Counted from the stretch's first letter, positions 16,329-28,802 are shown. The stretch is 64,000 nt of DNA from Rossellomorea vietnamensis (GCF_001305855.1 NZ_LIXZ01000002.1:1-64000), one strand, 5' to 3'. Notes: generated by a model not told the origin, from the letters alone. Program-made: numbers and translations.

Positions 16329-18962
16329 TTAAATGGATTTGACCCATTCTTCTACAAATTGAAGGGCTTCTTCGACTTTTTCCGGGTTTTTACCGCCGGC
16401 CTGGGCCATGTCCGGACGGCCGCCGCCGCCCCCGCCACAGCGTGAAGCGACTTCTTTCACCAATTTGCCGGCATGATATCCTTTTTCGACTAAGTCATCG
16501 GTAACTCCTGCAATAATGGTCACTTTGTCGTCACCAGTTGTTGCCAGTACGATCACCCCGGATGAAAGCTTCTGCTTAAGATCATCCATCATCGTGCGCA
16601 GTCCGTTGCTGTCACTGGCTGCCACTTTTGCCGACAGGACATTCACACCATCAATGACCTTCACTCGATCCGTTAAGCTGCCTGCTTCTATGTTAGACAA
16701 CTTTGCAGATAATGATTCATTTTCCCTTTGAAGCTCTTTCATCTCACCTAATAATGAGTCTACTCGATTGACTACTTCTTTCGGATTCGATTTCAGTTTA
16801 GCTGCAACCTCTTTCAGTTGAGATACCTGATCATTCAATACTTTATACGCATTTTCTGCCGTAACGGCTTCGATCCTTCTAGTACCGGCACCGATCCCGC
16901 TTTCAGAGAGGATCTTGAATAGGCCGATCTCGGATGTATTGGATACGTGACACCCTCCGCAAAGCTCCAGGCTGTAGTCCCCAATTGATACAACACGTAC
17001 TTCTGAACCATATTTCTCACCAAATAACGCCATGGCACCCATCTCTTTAGCCTCGGATAAAGATTTCAGGGCCGTGTTCACCGACATCGCCTTCCAAACT
17101 TTCTCATTGACGATGGTTTCAATCCGCTCCATTTCTTCTGGTGACACAGATCCGAAATGAGAGAAATCAAATCGCAGACGATCAGGTTCAACAAGGGAAC
17201 CTGCCTGATTCACGTGATCTCCAAGGACATCTTTCAATGCTTGATGAAGAATGTGGGTCGCTGTATGGTTTTTCTCCACTTTTGTCCGGGATTCCCTGGA
17301 AACCTTCGCAAGGACCTCGGCACCCTTCTCCAATGTCCCTTCTTCTACAACTGCTGTGTGAAGGTTCTGTCCATTCGGTGCTTTTTTGACCGTTTTGACG
17401 AATACTTTTACGCCTTCTGCTTCGATATATCCCTTATCCCCGATCTGGCCACCGCTCTCTGCATAGAAAGGAGTCGCGTTTAGGATGAATTGGCATTCCT
17501 GACCTTTACCGACTTTAGGCTGACGTTCATTGTCCACCAATAATTCAAGGACCGTAGCTGTACTTTCGAGCGTGTCATATCCAACAAAGCGGCTTTCCAC
17601 TGTTATATCACTCAGGATTCCACCTTGCACCTGCATGCTTCCTACATCTTGGCGGGCAGCTCTCGCTCTTTCACGCTGACCTTCCATCTCTCTTTCAAAA
17701 CCTTCATGATCAACCGTCAATCCTTCTTCCTCAGCGTACTCTTCCGTCAGTTCGACAGGGAAACCATACGTGTCATAAAGGCGGAAGACATCTTCACCAG
17801 GGATCACGTTACTTCCAGAAGATTTTTGTACCTTGACGATGGATGAAAGGATAGCCAGGCCATCATTCAATGTCTCATGGAAACGATCCTCTTCATTTTT
17901 CACCACTTTTTGGATGAATTCAGCTTTTTGCTTCACTTCAGGATAGAAATCAACCATGATTTCAGAAACCACAGGAACCAGCTCATACATGAATGGGCGG
18001 TTGATTTCAATCTGTTTGGCAAAGCGGACAGCGCGGCGAAGAAGTCTTCTTAAGACATACCCGCGGCCTTCATTGGAAGGAAGTGCCCCGTCACCGATTG
18101 CAAAGGAAACCGTTCTGATATGATCGGCGATCACTTTGAATGCAACATCAATATCATCATTCTTGCCGTAAGGTTGGCTTGAGATTTTTTCCGTCTCCTT
18201 GATGATCGGCATAAATAAATCTGTGTCAAAGTTCGTTGGGACTTCCTGAACGACACATGCCATCCGCTCAAGGCCCATACCTGTATCAATGTTCTTCTTA
18301 GGAAGCGGTGTATACGTTCCGTCAGGATTGTGATTGAATTGTGAGAACACTAGATTCCACACTTCAAGGTAACGATCATTTTCCCCGCCTGGATATAATT
18401 CGGGATCTTCCGGATTGTCTCCATATTGAGGTCCGCGATCATAGAAGATTTCTGTATTCGGACCACTCGGGCCTTCCCCGATATCCCAGAAGTTCCCTTC
18501 GATACGGATGATACGCTCAGCAGGGACGCCCACTTTTTGGTTCCAGATGTCAAATGCTTCGTGATCTTCCGGGTGAATCGTGACAGATAGCTTTTCCGGA
18601 TCGAATCCAACCCATTTGGCATCCGTCAGGAACTCCCAAGCCCATTCGATCGCTTCGACTTTGAAATAATCCCCGATGGAGAAGTTTCCGAGCATTTCGA
18701 AAAACGTATGATGACGGGCTGTTTTTCCTACATTCTCGATATCGTTCGTACGAATCGATTTCTGTGCATTCACGATTCTCGGATTTTGAGGGATCACACG
18801 CCCATCAAAATATTTCTTTAATGTAGCTACCCCACTATTGATCCATAATAGGGACGGATCTTCATGGGGAACCAATGATGCACTCGGTTCTACTCCGTGT
18901 CCTTTTTCCTGAAAGAAATCTAAAAACTTCTGACGAATCTCTGCGCCTGTTAATTTGTTCAT
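16329..18962 (-). CDS. alaS: Alanyl-tRNA synthetase
   Basis: The 877-aa class IIc synthetase has the catalytic domain (residues 1 to about 240, with [14 protein letters not shown]), the tRNA-recognition domain, the editing domain with HTATHILH and CGGCHV zinc ligands, and the C-terminal DHHA1 oligomerisation domain ending in [16 protein letters not shown]. All main motifs are present. AAAGGAGG precedes the ATG. A T-box leader upstream couples its expression to uncharged tRNA-Ala. Confidence 0.98.
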   Translation of the reverse strand: MNKLTGAEIRQKFLDFFQEKGHGVEPSASLVPHEDPSLLWINSGVATLKKYFDGRVIPQNPRIVNAQKSIRTNDIENVGKTARHHTFFEMLGNFSIGDYFKVEAIEWAWEFLTDAKWVGFDPEKLSVTIHPEDHEAFDIWNQKVGVPAERIIRIEGNFWDIGEGPSGPNTEIFYDRGPQYGDNPEDPELYPGGENDRYLEVWNLVFSQFNHNPDGTYTPLPKKNIDTGMGLERMACVVQEVPTNFDTDLFMPIIKETEKISSQPYGKNDDIDVAFKVIADHIRTVSFAIGDGALPSNEGRGYVLRRLLRRAVRFAKQIEINRPFMYELVPVVSEIMVDFYPEVKQKAEFIQKVVKNEEDRFHETLNDGLAILSSIVKVQKSSGSNVIPGEDVFRLYDTYGFPVELTEEYAEEEGLTVDHEGFEREMEGQRERARAARQDVGSMQVQGGILSDITVESRFVGYDTLESTATVLELLVDNERQPKVGKGQECQFILNATPFYAESGGQIGDKGYIEAEGVKVFVKTVKKAPNGQNLHTAVVEEGTLEKGAEVLAKVSRESRTKVEKNHTATHILHQALKDVLGDHVNQAGSLVEPDRLRFDFSHFGSVSPEEMERIETIVNEKVWKAMSVNTALKSLSEAKEMGAMALFGEKYGSEVRVVSIGDYSLELCGGCHVSNTSEIGLFKILSESGIGAGTRRIEAVTAENAYKVLNDQVSQLKEVAAKLKSNPKEVVNRVDSLLGEMKELQRENESLSAKLSNIEAGSLTDRVKVIDGVNVLSAKVAASDSNGLRTMMDDLKQKLSSGVIVLATTGDDKVTIIAGVTDDLVEKGYHAGKLVKEVASRCGGGGGGRPDMAQAGGKNPEKVEEALQFVEEWVKSI

Positions 18963-18984
18963 ATCAAGCTTCCTCCTTTATATG

Positions 18985-19245
18985 TATGGTTAAAAAAGAA
19001 TACAAAAAAGCCCTCATCCCTAAAACAGGGACGAGAGCTGTGTCTCGCGGTACCACCCTGGTTATGAATAAACGCGATGGCGTTCATTCATCCCTCAATA
19101 CACCTTAACGCGGCAGGACGGCAGGCTTTACCTGCACTCAGGATTAGCATTCGGTTATCCTTCATCTGAAACCCCTTGCAGCCTGGGAGATTTCTCTCTG
19201 GTAGATGGACTATAACGTACTCGGTCCTTCATAGCTTTTATTATT
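18985..19245 (-). promoter_or_regulatory. T-box riboswitch of alaS (Ala specifier)
   Basis: The antiterminator T-box sequence AGGGTGGTACCGCG is at 19046-19059 (minus strand). It is followed by a terminator stem (AGCTCTCGTCCCTG with CAGGGATGAGGGCT) and a T6 run near 19002. Further upstream, AGTA and AGAGAG elements of stem I are seen. GCT at 19146-19148 is the likely specifier codon (alanine), placed just before bases that can pair with the 5' side of stem I. Uncharged tRNA-Ala should stabilise the antiterminator and allow alaS transcription. Confidence 0.93.
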
Positions 19246-19297
19246 AGAATACTTGTATATGTTGGATTATAGAAATATTCACGGTATTTGTCAATGA

Positions 19298-20395
19298 TCA
19301 TTCCCATTTTTCAGTGTTATCATTCTTCATACTATGAAGAAAATGGGTCCGTCCGTGTAAAATCGCGACCTTAATGACGGCAACAAAGGGCACCGCCACG
19401 ATCATTCCGATCACTCCTCCCACTTCGCCTCCGAGGATCAATGCCCCCATGATGAAGAGAGGATGCATATGCAGGCTTTTCCCGACGATGAGGGGTGATA
19501 GGATGTTCCCTTCCAGGAACTGCAGGATCACGACAAGGATGATTACATAGATCACCATATTCGTGGAAATGGTACTTGCCACGATGGCAGCGGGGACAGC
19601 CCCGATGATCGGGCCGAAATATGGGATCACATTCGTGACACCGATGATCAAGCCGAGAATGAGTGGGTATTTCATACCGATCATCCAAAGGGTGACGGCT
19701 GAAATACCACCGATGATCAAACAAACCAAGAGCTGTCCCCTGATGTATCCTCCAAGGGATTCATCCACATCATGTGAAAATGATATCGCACTCTGCCTCC
19801 ATTTTTTCGGGGTGAGCTGCCACATGAACGCTTTGACTTTTGTAATATCCTTCAATAAATAAAAGGATACGAAGGGAATAATGGCAACGATCAGCAGACT
19901 GTTCATGAACTTCATGACCGTTGCGAGGACCAAAGCCACAAGCCCTGTCACCCACGCTTCGAGTCCGTCTATTCTCTTTTCCAGCTGTGACTGGATCCCG
20001 TCCGGCCATGTGGACGTCTCGCTTTGCACAACCTTCAGCCAGCCCTGGTACTGCTTTGTGAAAATCGGCGCGTTCTCCGATAAATCCTTCAGCTGATGAA
20101 TGACGGCCGGGGTCCCTTTATAGATGGCATAGCCCAACCCTCCAAAGAAAAGGAAGTAGATGAGCAGGATGGCGATCCCCCTGTGAATGCCGGCTTCGTG
20201 CAGCTTCTCTACAACCGGATGTAGCAGGTAGGCAATGAAACCGCCTATGAAGAATGGAAGCAGGGAAAAGAATAAGACCTCTATTACAGGACCCCATACA
20301 GGCTTCAACAAATAGAGAACATATAGAAACAATGCAAGTATGAGTGCCATCGAAAGCCTGTATAACCATCTTGTATAGGATCTCCTTTCCATCAT
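19298..20395 (-). CDS. yrrI: AI-2E/PerM family membrane protein YrrI
   Basis: The 365-aa protein has about eight membrane helices, including an N-terminal pair (ALILALFLYVLYLLKP; VLFFSLLPFFIGGFIAYLLH) and the conserved block GVTNVIPYFGPIIGAVPA. These are hallmarks of the AI-2E transporter (PerM/TqsA/YrrI) family. Some members export autoinducer-2 or act as Na+/H+ antiporters, but the substrate here cannot be told. The GGAGG before ATGATG fixes the start. Its place upstream of the alaS T-box matches B. subtilis. Confidence 0.88.
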   Translation of the reverse strand: MMERRSYTRWLYRLSMALILALFLYVLYLLKPVWGPVIEVLFFSLLPFFIGGFIAYLLHPVVEKLHEAGIHRGIAILLIYFLFFGGLGYAIYKGTPAVIHQLKDLSENAPIFTKQYQGWLKVVQSETSTWPDGIQSQLEKRIDGLEAWVTGLVALVLATVMKFMNSLLIVAIIPFVSFYLLKDITKVKAFMWQLTPKKWRQSAISFSHDVDESLGGYIRGQLLVCLIIGGISAVTLWMIGMKYPLILGLIIGVTNVIPYFGPIIGAVPAAIVASTISTNMVIYVIILVVILQFLEGNILSPLIVGKSLHMHPLFIMGALILGGEVGGVIGMIVAVPFVAVIKVAILHGRTHFLHSMKNDNTEKWE

Positions 20396-20488
20396 GCATA
20401 CCTCCCTCTTTTCTCCTCTAGTGTTTGAAGATAAGAGGTGGTTTTATTCATTGGGGGTCCTGCAAACTTCATTCTTTCATACATAGAA

Positions 20489-20526
20489 GAAAAAAAGAGA
20501 CTGACCCACAATGAGCCAGTCTCTTT
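20489..20526 (-). terminator. Terminator after yrzQ
   Basis: AAGAGACTG (20495-20503) pairs with CAGTCTCTT (20517-20525). The minus strand continues with TTTTTTC. Confidence 0.85.
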
Positions 20527-20532
20527 CAGCTG

Positions 20533-20664
20533 TTAAAAAAGTTTCTTCACTTGTTTACGGATTCGTTTCATTTGTCTCTGACTCATCATATTGGATCTTT
20601 GAGAATAGATGGAAGCCGCGACTCCAGCTCCAAAACCAACGATGGATGCAAATGTTTTATTCAA
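20533..20664 (-). CDS. yrzQ: YrzQ/DUF3918 family small protein
   Basis: The 43-aa product begins MNKTFASIVGFGAGVAASIY and continues SQRSNMMSQRQMKRIRKQVK, a short hydrophobic helix followed by a basic helix, the DUF3918 (YrzQ) pattern. A TTG at 20664 is chosen because GAGGTG lies six bases upstream; a GTG three codons earlier overlaps that site. It lies between yrzR and yrrI as in B. subtilis. Function unknown. Confidence 0.75.
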   Translation of the reverse strand: MNKTFASIVGFGAGVAASIYSQRSNMMSQRQMKRIRKQVKKLF

Positions 20665-20679
20665 GAAAGACACCTCTTC

Positions 20680-20865
20680 CTAGCTTAGTCGGCGTTCTTC
20701 CTCATCAAACAAGTCATCTAAGGAGCTGAGTGATCCATCCTCTTCCACTTGGTGAGTATGAATGACTCCCTTAGATAAGGAAAGTTCAATATAGCAGCCC
20801 CAACAATAGTATTGGTTGATGCCGATCTTTCCGATATCTTTGCTCTGACAATTTGGACACTTCAT
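20680..20865 (-). CDS. yrzR: Small zinc-ribbon-like protein (YrzR-like)
   Basis: The 61-aa protein begins MKCPNCQSKDIGKIGINQYY and continues CWGCYIELSLSKG, giving two CxxC knuckles that can bind zinc. It ends in an acidic tail (SLDDLFDEEERRLS). The ATG at 20865 follows GAGGTG by nine bases. The position before yrzQ and yrrI supports the name yrzR; the function is unknown. Confidence 0.65.
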   Translation of the reverse strand: MKCPNCQSKDIGKIGINQYYCWGCYIELSLSKGVIHTHQVEEDGSLSSLDDLFDEEERRLS

Positions 20866-20967
20866 CGGTACGTTCACCTCAGGGCTTCACCGGTTAATGG
20901 TGATTATTCCCTACCATCATGTCCAATCAGTGCATGTTTTATACTTGTTTAATGAGTTTCAACGCAC

Positions 20968-20992
20968 GAACATTGATGAAACATCAACGTTC
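20968..20992 (-). other. 11-bp hairpin downstream of bioB
   Basis: On the minus strand GAACGTTGATG, loop TTT, CATCAATGTTC forms a stem with a single G-U pair. The opposite strand would have an A-C mismatch there, so the fold favours minus-strand RNA. It may mark the 3' end of the bioY-bioB transcript. No strong U-tract follows. Confidence 0.4.
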
Positions 20993-21059
20993 TTATATAG
21001 TGTGGGATATTTTCCTGAATTCATAAGGAGTAACCTTTTCCATAGCACCCATCGAATTT

Positions 21060-22067
21060 TTATTGAGTGGTGACGGACTGCCCGGTTTCTTCTTTCACAT
21101 AATCAACTTCAAATCCGAGATCTTCAAGCATTCGATGGTCCGCTGTCCCGTCCTGCCCGGCTGTCGTCAAGTAATCCCCGACAAAGATCGAGTTTGCAGG
21201 ATATAGGCCTAATGGCTGCAGGCTTCTCAGATTCACTTCACGCCCACCGGATATCCTGATCTCTTTCGTCGGATTGATGAAGCGCATCAGGCAAAGGACC
21301 TTTAAGCAATACCTCGGGTTCAGTTCATCCGTTCCTTCAAGAGGTGTTCCGTCAATGGCATGGAGGAAATTGACCGGTATCGAATCCGCGTCGAGAATCT
21401 TCAGGCTGTGTGCCATATCCACAACATCCTGAAGCGTTTCTTTCATTCCGACGATGATACCCGAGCAAGGAGAGATGCCTTCTGCCTTTGCCTGCTCCAC
21501 GGTATTCACCCTGTCTTCATATGTATGGGAAGTGGTGATATTTTCATGATGGTTAACGGATGTATTGATGTTATGGTTGTAGCGATCCACCCCTGCTTCC
21601 TTTAAACGTTTCGCCTGGTCACCCTTTAATAATCCGAGGCACGCGCATACCTTCAAATTATATTGTTCCTTGATTTCTTTAACCGCTGATACAACATGAT
21701 CCACTTCCCGATTACTTGGGCCCCGGCCACTTGCCACGATGCAGTAAGTGCCGACATTTAGTTGATGAGCATTTTCTGCTCCCTTCATGATTGTTTCTTT
21801 ATCCACCATGCGGTACTTCTCGATCGGTGCATCAGAGACGCTCGACTGGGAACAGTATCCGCAATTCTCAGGACACAGTCCCGATTTTGTATTGATGATC
21901 ATATTTAATTTGACCTTATTCCCATAATAATGTTTCCGGATCAAATACGCGCTGTGCAATAATTCCAGAAGCTCATCATCAGGACTTTGCAGGAGAGATA
22001 ACGCTTCTTCATTCGTTAGTTCTCTTCCCTCTATGACCTGTTCGGCAAGTTCTTTCCACGTTTTCAT
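21060..22067 (-). CDS. bioB: Biotin synthase
   Basis: The 335-aa radical-SAM enzyme inserts sulfur into dethiobiotin. C65-P-E-N-C69-G-Y-C72 binds the [4Fe-4S] cluster and YNHNINTS marks the family. It stands alone with the transporter gene bioY; the other biotin-synthesis genes are not in the window, so the strain may take up dethiobiotin or hold the rest elsewhere. It begins about 15 bases after bioY and shares its BirA-type operator. Confidence 0.96.
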   Translation of the reverse strand: MKTWKELAEQVIEGRELTNEEALSLLQSPDDELLELLHSAYLIRKHYYGNKVKLNMIINTKSGLCPENCGYCSQSSVSDAPIEKYRMVDKETIMKGAENAHQLNVGTYCIVASGRGPSNREVDHVVSAVKEIKEQYNLKVCACLGLLKGDQAKRLKEAGVDRYNHNINTSVNHHENITTSHTYEDRVNTVEQAKAEGISPCSGIIVGMKETLQDVVDMAHSLKILDADSIPVNFLHAIDGTPLEGTDELNPRYCLKVLCLMRFINPTKEIRISGGREVNLRSLQPLGLYPANSIFVGDYLTTAGQDGTADHRMLEDLGFEVDYVKEETGQSVTTQ

Positions 22068-22082
22068 CTGTCTTCCTCCCCG

Positions 22083-22679
22083 TTAAGCTGCCCGCTTCAG
22101 ATTTCTGAATGTACTTTTTGATAGTACCGATTTCTCTAAACGATGTGCCATGACACCTGCACAGACGGCTAAAATGATGTCTTTCGGCAATGGAACCACC
22201 ATCCATGCCCATGCGAGCTTATAGGTGAATCCTTCCGGAGCTTGTGCCCAGAACTTGTAGGCAGCGTACATCCAGTTCGTTCCGACCACGTAATTGACCA
22301 CCATCCCGACGAGTGCAGCGAAGATATAGACTTTGATTCCTTTATGTTTTTCAACGATTTTACCTGTGATGTAAGCTGTGAAAATAAACGAAACGACAAA
22401 TCCGAATGTCGGACTGACAATCGAAGATAACCCTGCTCCAAATCGTGCAAAAACAGGGACACCCACGAGTCCAACCAGTGCATAAACGGTCATGGAAATC
22501 GCCCCGACCCTGCTTCCCAGGATCGCTCCTGCTAAAATGGCAAAGAACGTTTGTAACGTAATGGGGACTCCGCCCACTACCATAAAAGGTACAAATGTCG
22601 TGATGTTGGCACCGATCGCCATAAGTGCAACAAACATTCCTGCCAGTGTAAGATCGATCGTCCTTAATTTTCTGTTCAT
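22083..22679 (-). CDS. bioY: Biotin transporter BioY
   Basis: The 198-aa substrate-binding (S) protein of an ECF-type biotin importer has about six membrane helices and the family pattern GGVPITLQTFFAILAGAILG with LVGLVGVPVFARFGAG. It can work alone or with an ECF energising module encoded elsewhere. It is the first gene after a perfect biotin operator and is followed by bioB. Confidence 0.95.
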   Translation of the reverse strand: MNRKLRTIDLTLAGMFVALMAIGANITTFVPFMVVGGVPITLQTFFAILAGAILGSRVGAISMTVYALVGLVGVPVFARFGAGLSSIVSPTFGFVVSFIFTAYITGKIVEKHKGIKVYIFAALVGMVVNYVVGTNWMYAAYKFWAQAPEGFTYKLAWAWMVVPLPKDIILAVCAGVMAHRLEKSVLSKSTFRNLKRAA

Positions 22680-22739
22680 CTGTCTTCCCCCATCTGTCTA
22701 TTTTTTCTACAAGATAAGGATATCGCTTACATTAAATAT

Positions 22740-22770
22740 TTGTCAACTTAATTTTATAATAAGTTGACAA
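22740..22770 (-). promoter_or_regulatory. BirA (biotin repressor) operator upstream of bioY-bioB
   Basis: TTGTCAACTTA (22740-22750) and TAAGTTGACAA (22760-22770) are exact inverted repeats around 9 A/T bases, closely resembling the B. subtilis bio operator (TTGTTAAC...GTTAACAA type). The centre contains TATAAAAT on the minus strand, so the site overlaps the promoter. BirA with biotinyl-AMP would repress bioY-bioB when biotin is sufficient. Confidence 0.9.
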
Positions 22771-22775
22771 TAAAC

Positions 22776-22818
22776 TTAAAAAAAAGGTGATGAATGAGAT
22801 CGTCATTCATCACCTTTA
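22776..22818 (-). terminator. Terminator of recD2
   Basis: A 14-15 bp stem (AAAGGTGATGAATGA at 22783-22797 with its complement up to 22817) is followed on the minus strand by T9. The stem starts within the last bases of recD2 and isolates it from the bio operator. Confidence 0.9.
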
Positions 22819-25215
22819 TGCCTTCATGAAATCGTAAGGACTGATCCCTTCCATTCCAATCATCGGGTCTTCATTCAGGAGGACTTCTTCAATGGGTAAG
22901 TCCCCCTCTGATAAATCCTCTTTCAACCCACTATCATCATGAGCAAGTAAGCCCCTCAACTTCTCACTCAGTGTCGTTTTTCTAAGGAAATCATCTTCCC
23001 TCTCCACTCCAAGTTTGAAAGCATCGAGCTCCCCGCAGAGAATGAGGAACTGCTTGCTCCTTGTAATGGCTGTGTATAAGAGATTCCTTCGCAACATCCG
23101 GTAATAACTCTTCACGACAGGCAGTATGACAATGGGAAACTCGCTTCCCTGGGATTTATGGATCGAGCAGCAATATGCATGGGTGATTTGCATGAGGTCC
23201 TGCCGTGTATACGTGACCTCATTGCCTTCATATGAAACGATGATCATGTCTTGTTTCTCGGTGTTTTCCTTTGCATAAAAGATCGAGACGATTTCACCGA
23301 TATCCCCGTTGAAAACATTGTTTTCGGGCTGATTGACAAGCTGTAGAACTTTATCCCCGATCCGGTATTTCACATCCCCGAAGGCGATTTCTTTCCGGGT
23401 CCCATCATTACTGTTGAATATCTCTTGAAGAAGTTCATTCAAGCGGTCAATTCCAGCAGGACCCCTGTACATAGGGGCAAGGACCTGTATATCTTTTGGT
23501 GAGTAGCCCTTCTTCTTGGCATTTTCCACCACTTTTTGAACGACCTCGGAAATCTGATTCGTCCTGCAGGGAAAGAACGAACGATCTTTTTGCTGTTTTG
23601 TCAAATCTGCGGGAACCTGGCCCCTTTTCATATAGTGAGCGAGTTCGATGATCGAGGAACCTTCTTCCTGCCTGTAAATATCCGTCAACCTGACAGTCGG
23701 CACGGCTTCCGAATTCAATAAATCCTTCAGTACCTGTCCCGGACCGACAGACGGCAATTGATCTTCATCCCCGACAAATATCACTTGAATATCCTCAGGC
23801 AGAGCCTTAAGCAATTGATGGGCAAGCCAAGTATCGACCATGGACACTTCGTCCACAATCAACAGCTTGCCCTCGATGGCCCGCTCTTCATCGCTCTGAA
23901 ATCCTTCCTGACCATTCCATCCGAGGAGTCTGTGGATCGTCATGGCCGGCAGTCCCGTCGATTCAGTCATCCGCTTCGCTGCCCGTCCTGTAGGGGCCGT
24001 CAGCAATACGGGGAACGGTTCATCTTTGTAATCCTTGGGATCCAGCGAACACCCGTGAAGATCGGCGAACAGTTCGACGATCCCCTGGATGACGGTGGTC
24101 TTCCCTGTACCCGGTCCACCCGTCAACAGGAGCATGGGAGACATCAATGCCGTCTCGATGGCTTCCTTTTGAGATGGCGCATACTGCACCCCGAGTCTGT
24201 CCTCCAGGGCCCCAAGAGACAGAAGGAATTCCGACTGGGGGAATTGATCTTCATACTGTGTTTGGGACAGTATCTTTTCAATATTGGTCACAATCCCTTT
24301 TTCAGAAAAATAGAGGGAGGGAACATACACCTTCGTCCCTTCACCGATTACCTTACTTTCTTCTTCCAACGAAACCAATTGAGCGGAAATGTCGGTGAAT
24401 TCGATTCTTTCAGGCTGACTTTTCTCAAGGAGCTCTTTCACCGTTACAATGAGTTCTTCCGCTTCAAGATACACATGACCCTGCTTGACGCACGTTTGTT
24501 CCAGGGTATATAAACAGCCGGCTTTGATCCGATCCGGATGACTGCCTGTCAAACCGACCTTGGACCCCAATTCATCCGCCCGGGTAAATCCGATTCCTTC
24601 AATATCTTCCACAAGCTTATAAGGATTCTTTTGAATGATTTCAAGTGCCTGTTCTTTATAAGCCTGATAGACCTTCATGGAAATCTGGGGACCAAATCCC
24701 AGCTCATTCAGCATGATCATGACCCGCTCGAGGCCCTGATGCTCCGATAGCGTATCATAGATACTCTTCGCCTTTTCTTTTGGAAGCTTCGGAATTTCAT
24801 CTAAGAGACCCGGATTTTCGAGGATTTTGCTTATCGCATTTTCCCCGATATGCTCCACTATCTTCTCAGCTGTTTTTTTTCCGATTCCTTTGAATAGGTC
24901 ACTTGATAAATAATGGACGACGCCCTGTGTGGTTTGGGGGATTTCTTTCTTGAAATGCTTGGCATGAAATTGCATGCCGAATCTCGGATGCTCTTGAAAC
25001 CTTCCGTAAAATACATACGTCTCATCTTCATGTATCTTGGGGAAATTCCCGGTTACAACCGCTTCTTTATCCTCGTAAGAATCATTCGTTTCGTCCACTC
25101 GGATTCTCACAACACTATAGAGATTTTCCTCATTATGAAAAATGGTGACAAGATGCCTACCTTTTATGTAAATTTCTTCCTCACCAAACAGTTCTAAAGA
25201 GTCTTGCTGGCTCAA
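22816..25215 (-). CDS. recD2: RecD2 DNA helicase
   Basis: The 799-aa superfamily 1B 5'-3' helicase (YrrC) is the RecD-like protein of bacteria that lack RecBC. The N-terminal OB-like region and helix-hairpin-helix repeats (DLFKGIGKKTAEKIVEHIG) precede the motor. Walker A is GGPGTGKTTVIQG near residue 365, Walker B VDEVSMVD, and motif VI YTAITRSKQ. It aids mismatch repair and replication-fork progress in B. subtilis. It starts 17 bases after yrrB. Confidence 0.95.
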   Translation of the reverse strand: MSQQDSLELFGEEEIYIKGRHLVTIFHNEENLYSVVRIRVDETNDSYEDKEAVVTGNFPKIHEDETYVFYGRFQEHPRFGMQFHAKHFKKEIPQTTQGVVHYLSSDLFKGIGKKTAEKIVEHIGENAISKILENPGLLDEIPKLPKEKAKSIYDTLSEHQGLERVMIMLNELGFGPQISMKVYQAYKEQALEIIQKNPYKLVEDIEGIGFTRADELGSKVGLTGSHPDRIKAGCLYTLEQTCVKQGHVYLEAEELIVTVKELLEKSQPERIEFTDISAQLVSLEEESKVIGEGTKVYVPSLYFSEKGIVTNIEKILSQTQYEDQFPQSEFLLSLGALEDRLGVQYAPSQKEAIETALMSPMLLLTGGPGTGKTTVIQGIVELFADLHGCSLDPKDYKDEPFPVLLTAPTGRAAKRMTESTGLPAMTIHRLLGWNGQEGFQSDEERAIEGKLLIVDEVSMVDTWLAHQLLKALPEDIQVIFVGDEDQLPSVGPGQVLKDLLNSEAVPTVRLTDIYRQEEGSSIIELAHYMKRGQVPADLTKQQKDRSFFPCRTNQISEVVQKVVENAKKKGYSPKDIQVLAPMYRGPAGIDRLNELLQEIFNSNDGTRKEIAFGDVKYRIGDKVLQLVNQPENNVFNGDIGEIVSIFYAKENTEKQDMIIVSYEGNEVTYTRQDLMQITHAYCCSIHKSQGSEFPIVILPVVKSYYRMLRRNLLYTAITRSKQFLILCGELDAFKLGVEREDDFLRKTTLSEKLRGLLAHDDSGLKEDLSEGDLPIEEVLLNEDPMIGMEGISPYDFMKA

Positions 25216-25232
25216 GGCAGTGAACCCCCTAA

Positions 25233-25904
25233 CTATTCACTTTGTTCATTTTTAAGCTTTTCGATCATCTTGATGCCATAACCCGCCAGCATATGATCAG
25301 GTTGGACTTCAATCGCTTTGTTGAAATACTTTAGTGCCGTATCCGCATCATCCTTGTGTCCTGCATACGCCACCCCCAGGTTATAATAGGCATCCGCATG
25401 CTCGGGGTCCGCTTCCACGACTTGGGATAATTGAGTGATCGCTTCTTCATATGCTTCCACTTTAGCAAGACACAACCCTAATTGGAAACGGGCTTCGATG
25501 TCTTCTTCATTCAATTCGACACTTCGCTGAAAGTACGGTAGGGCAAATCTTGGCTGATCTAACTGGAACAGACTCATTCCAAGCATGAAGAATACGTCGC
25601 TATTCTCCATTCCTTTTGAAACTGCCTTTTCAAATTGATCTTTTGCTTCGTCAAACTTATTCTCATTGAAGAACAAATTACCAAGAGAGTAATACGCTGC
25701 TCCCGCGTTTTCATCGACGGAGATCGCCCGTTCAAAAAATTTCTTCGCTTTATCATTGTCACCAACCGACATCAATACATTTCCAAAATTGATATAGCCA
25801 ACCGGTTCCTTTGGATTTTCTTCGATGGCTTCTGTAAAGAGTTTCACCGCTTCTTCTACTTTTCCTTCTTGCAATAACTCTATTCCTTTTAAATTCTTAT
25901 CCAA
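25233..25904 (-). CDS. yrrB: TPR-repeat protein YrrB
   Basis: The 223-aa protein is made of about six tetratricopeptide repeats, each with the W/G/Y/A/P spacing (for example GYINFGNVLMSVGDNDKAKK, AAYYSLGNLFFNENKFDEAK). Such repeats mediate protein binding. A TTG at 25904 is preferred because AGAGGTG lies six bases before it. It lies between trmU and recD2, conserved in Bacillus; the partner is unknown. Confidence 0.88.
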   Translation of the reverse strand: MDKNLKGIELLQEGKVEEAVKLFTEAIEENPKEPVGYINFGNVLMSVGDNDKAKKFFERAISVDENAGAAYYSLGNLFFNENKFDEAKDQFEKAVSKGMENSDVFFMLGMSLFQLDQPRFALPYFQRSVELNEEDIEARFQLGLCLAKVEAYEEAITQLSQVVEADPEHADAYYNLGVAYAGHKDDADTALKYFNKAIEVQPDHMLAGYGIKMIEKLKNEQSE

Positions 25905-26002
25905 TGTAAACACCTCTATATGGTCTATTATTTATGTATGTACTTCCTTTTATCGTTACTAGTATAACATAAGGGACATCGGGAAATGGAATCCTTCTTT
26001 GA

Positions 26003-26057
26003 TGAAAAAAAGGACTGAGAGAAAAGAGATTTCATCTCTCCTTTTCTCAGTCCTTTT
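26003..26057 (-). terminator. Terminator of trmU
   Basis: A long stem (AAAAGGACTGAGA with TCTCAGTCCTTTT plus inner GGAGAGATGAAATCTC pairing) is followed on the minus strand by T7. It closes the cymR-yrvO-trmU group. Confidence 0.9.
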
Positions 26058-26060
26058 GCT

Positions 26061-28369
<2,309 letters not shown>

Positions 28370-28382
28370 TGATTGTTACCTC

Positions 28383-28802
28383 CTAGATATAGAACATGTA
28401 CGCATCTGATTCACCGTCATCAGAGTGGCTGGCCAAATCTTCTATTGTTGTATTATCGAGTACTTCTTTGACTGCATCACGGATCCTGATCCACAGTTCA
28501 CGCTTTGCCGGTTCCTCGTCCTCGATTCCTTCTACAGGACTGATTGGACCTTCAAGGATCCGGATAATATCCCCCGCAGTAATCTCAGATGGCTCATGGC
28601 CCAATACATAACCACCGTACGCACCCCTGATACTTCTGACAAGACCGCCGTTCCGCAGTGGAGCGACAAGCTGTTCAAGATAATGTTCAGACAGTTCATG
28701 CTGCTGTGCGATCGTTTTCAGTGAAGTAGGCCCTTCACCATGGCGTTTTGCAAGTTCTATCATAATGGTTAAACCGTAGCGGCCTTTAGTTGATATCTTC
28801 AT
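28383..28802 (-). CDS. cymR: Cysteine metabolism repressor CymR (Rrf2 family)
   Basis: The 139-aa Rrf2-type regulator begins MKISTKGRYGLTIMIELAKR, with the winged helix-turn-helix following (SLKTIAQQHELSEHYLEQLV). It lacks the three-cysteine cluster of IscR/NsrR, as CymR does. CymR works with cysteine synthase CysK to repress sulfur genes such as the yrrT-mccAB operon found at 2.5-6.4 kb here. The ATG at 28802 follows GAGGTG. It is divergent from rarA and heads the yrvO-trmU group. Confidence 0.93.
   Translation of the reverse strand: MKISTKGRYGLTIMIELAKRHGEGPTSLKTIAQQHELSEHYLEQLVAPLRNGGLVRSIRGAYGGYVLGHEPSEITAGDIIRILEGPISPVEGIEDEEPAKRELWIRIRDAVKEVLDNTTIEDLASHSDDGESDAYMFYI

Noticed and set aside
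23758-24513. 251-codon open frame on the plus strand opposite recD2
   Set aside because: It is an antisense reading of the helicase motor region; composition is implausible for a protein and no start signal is seen.
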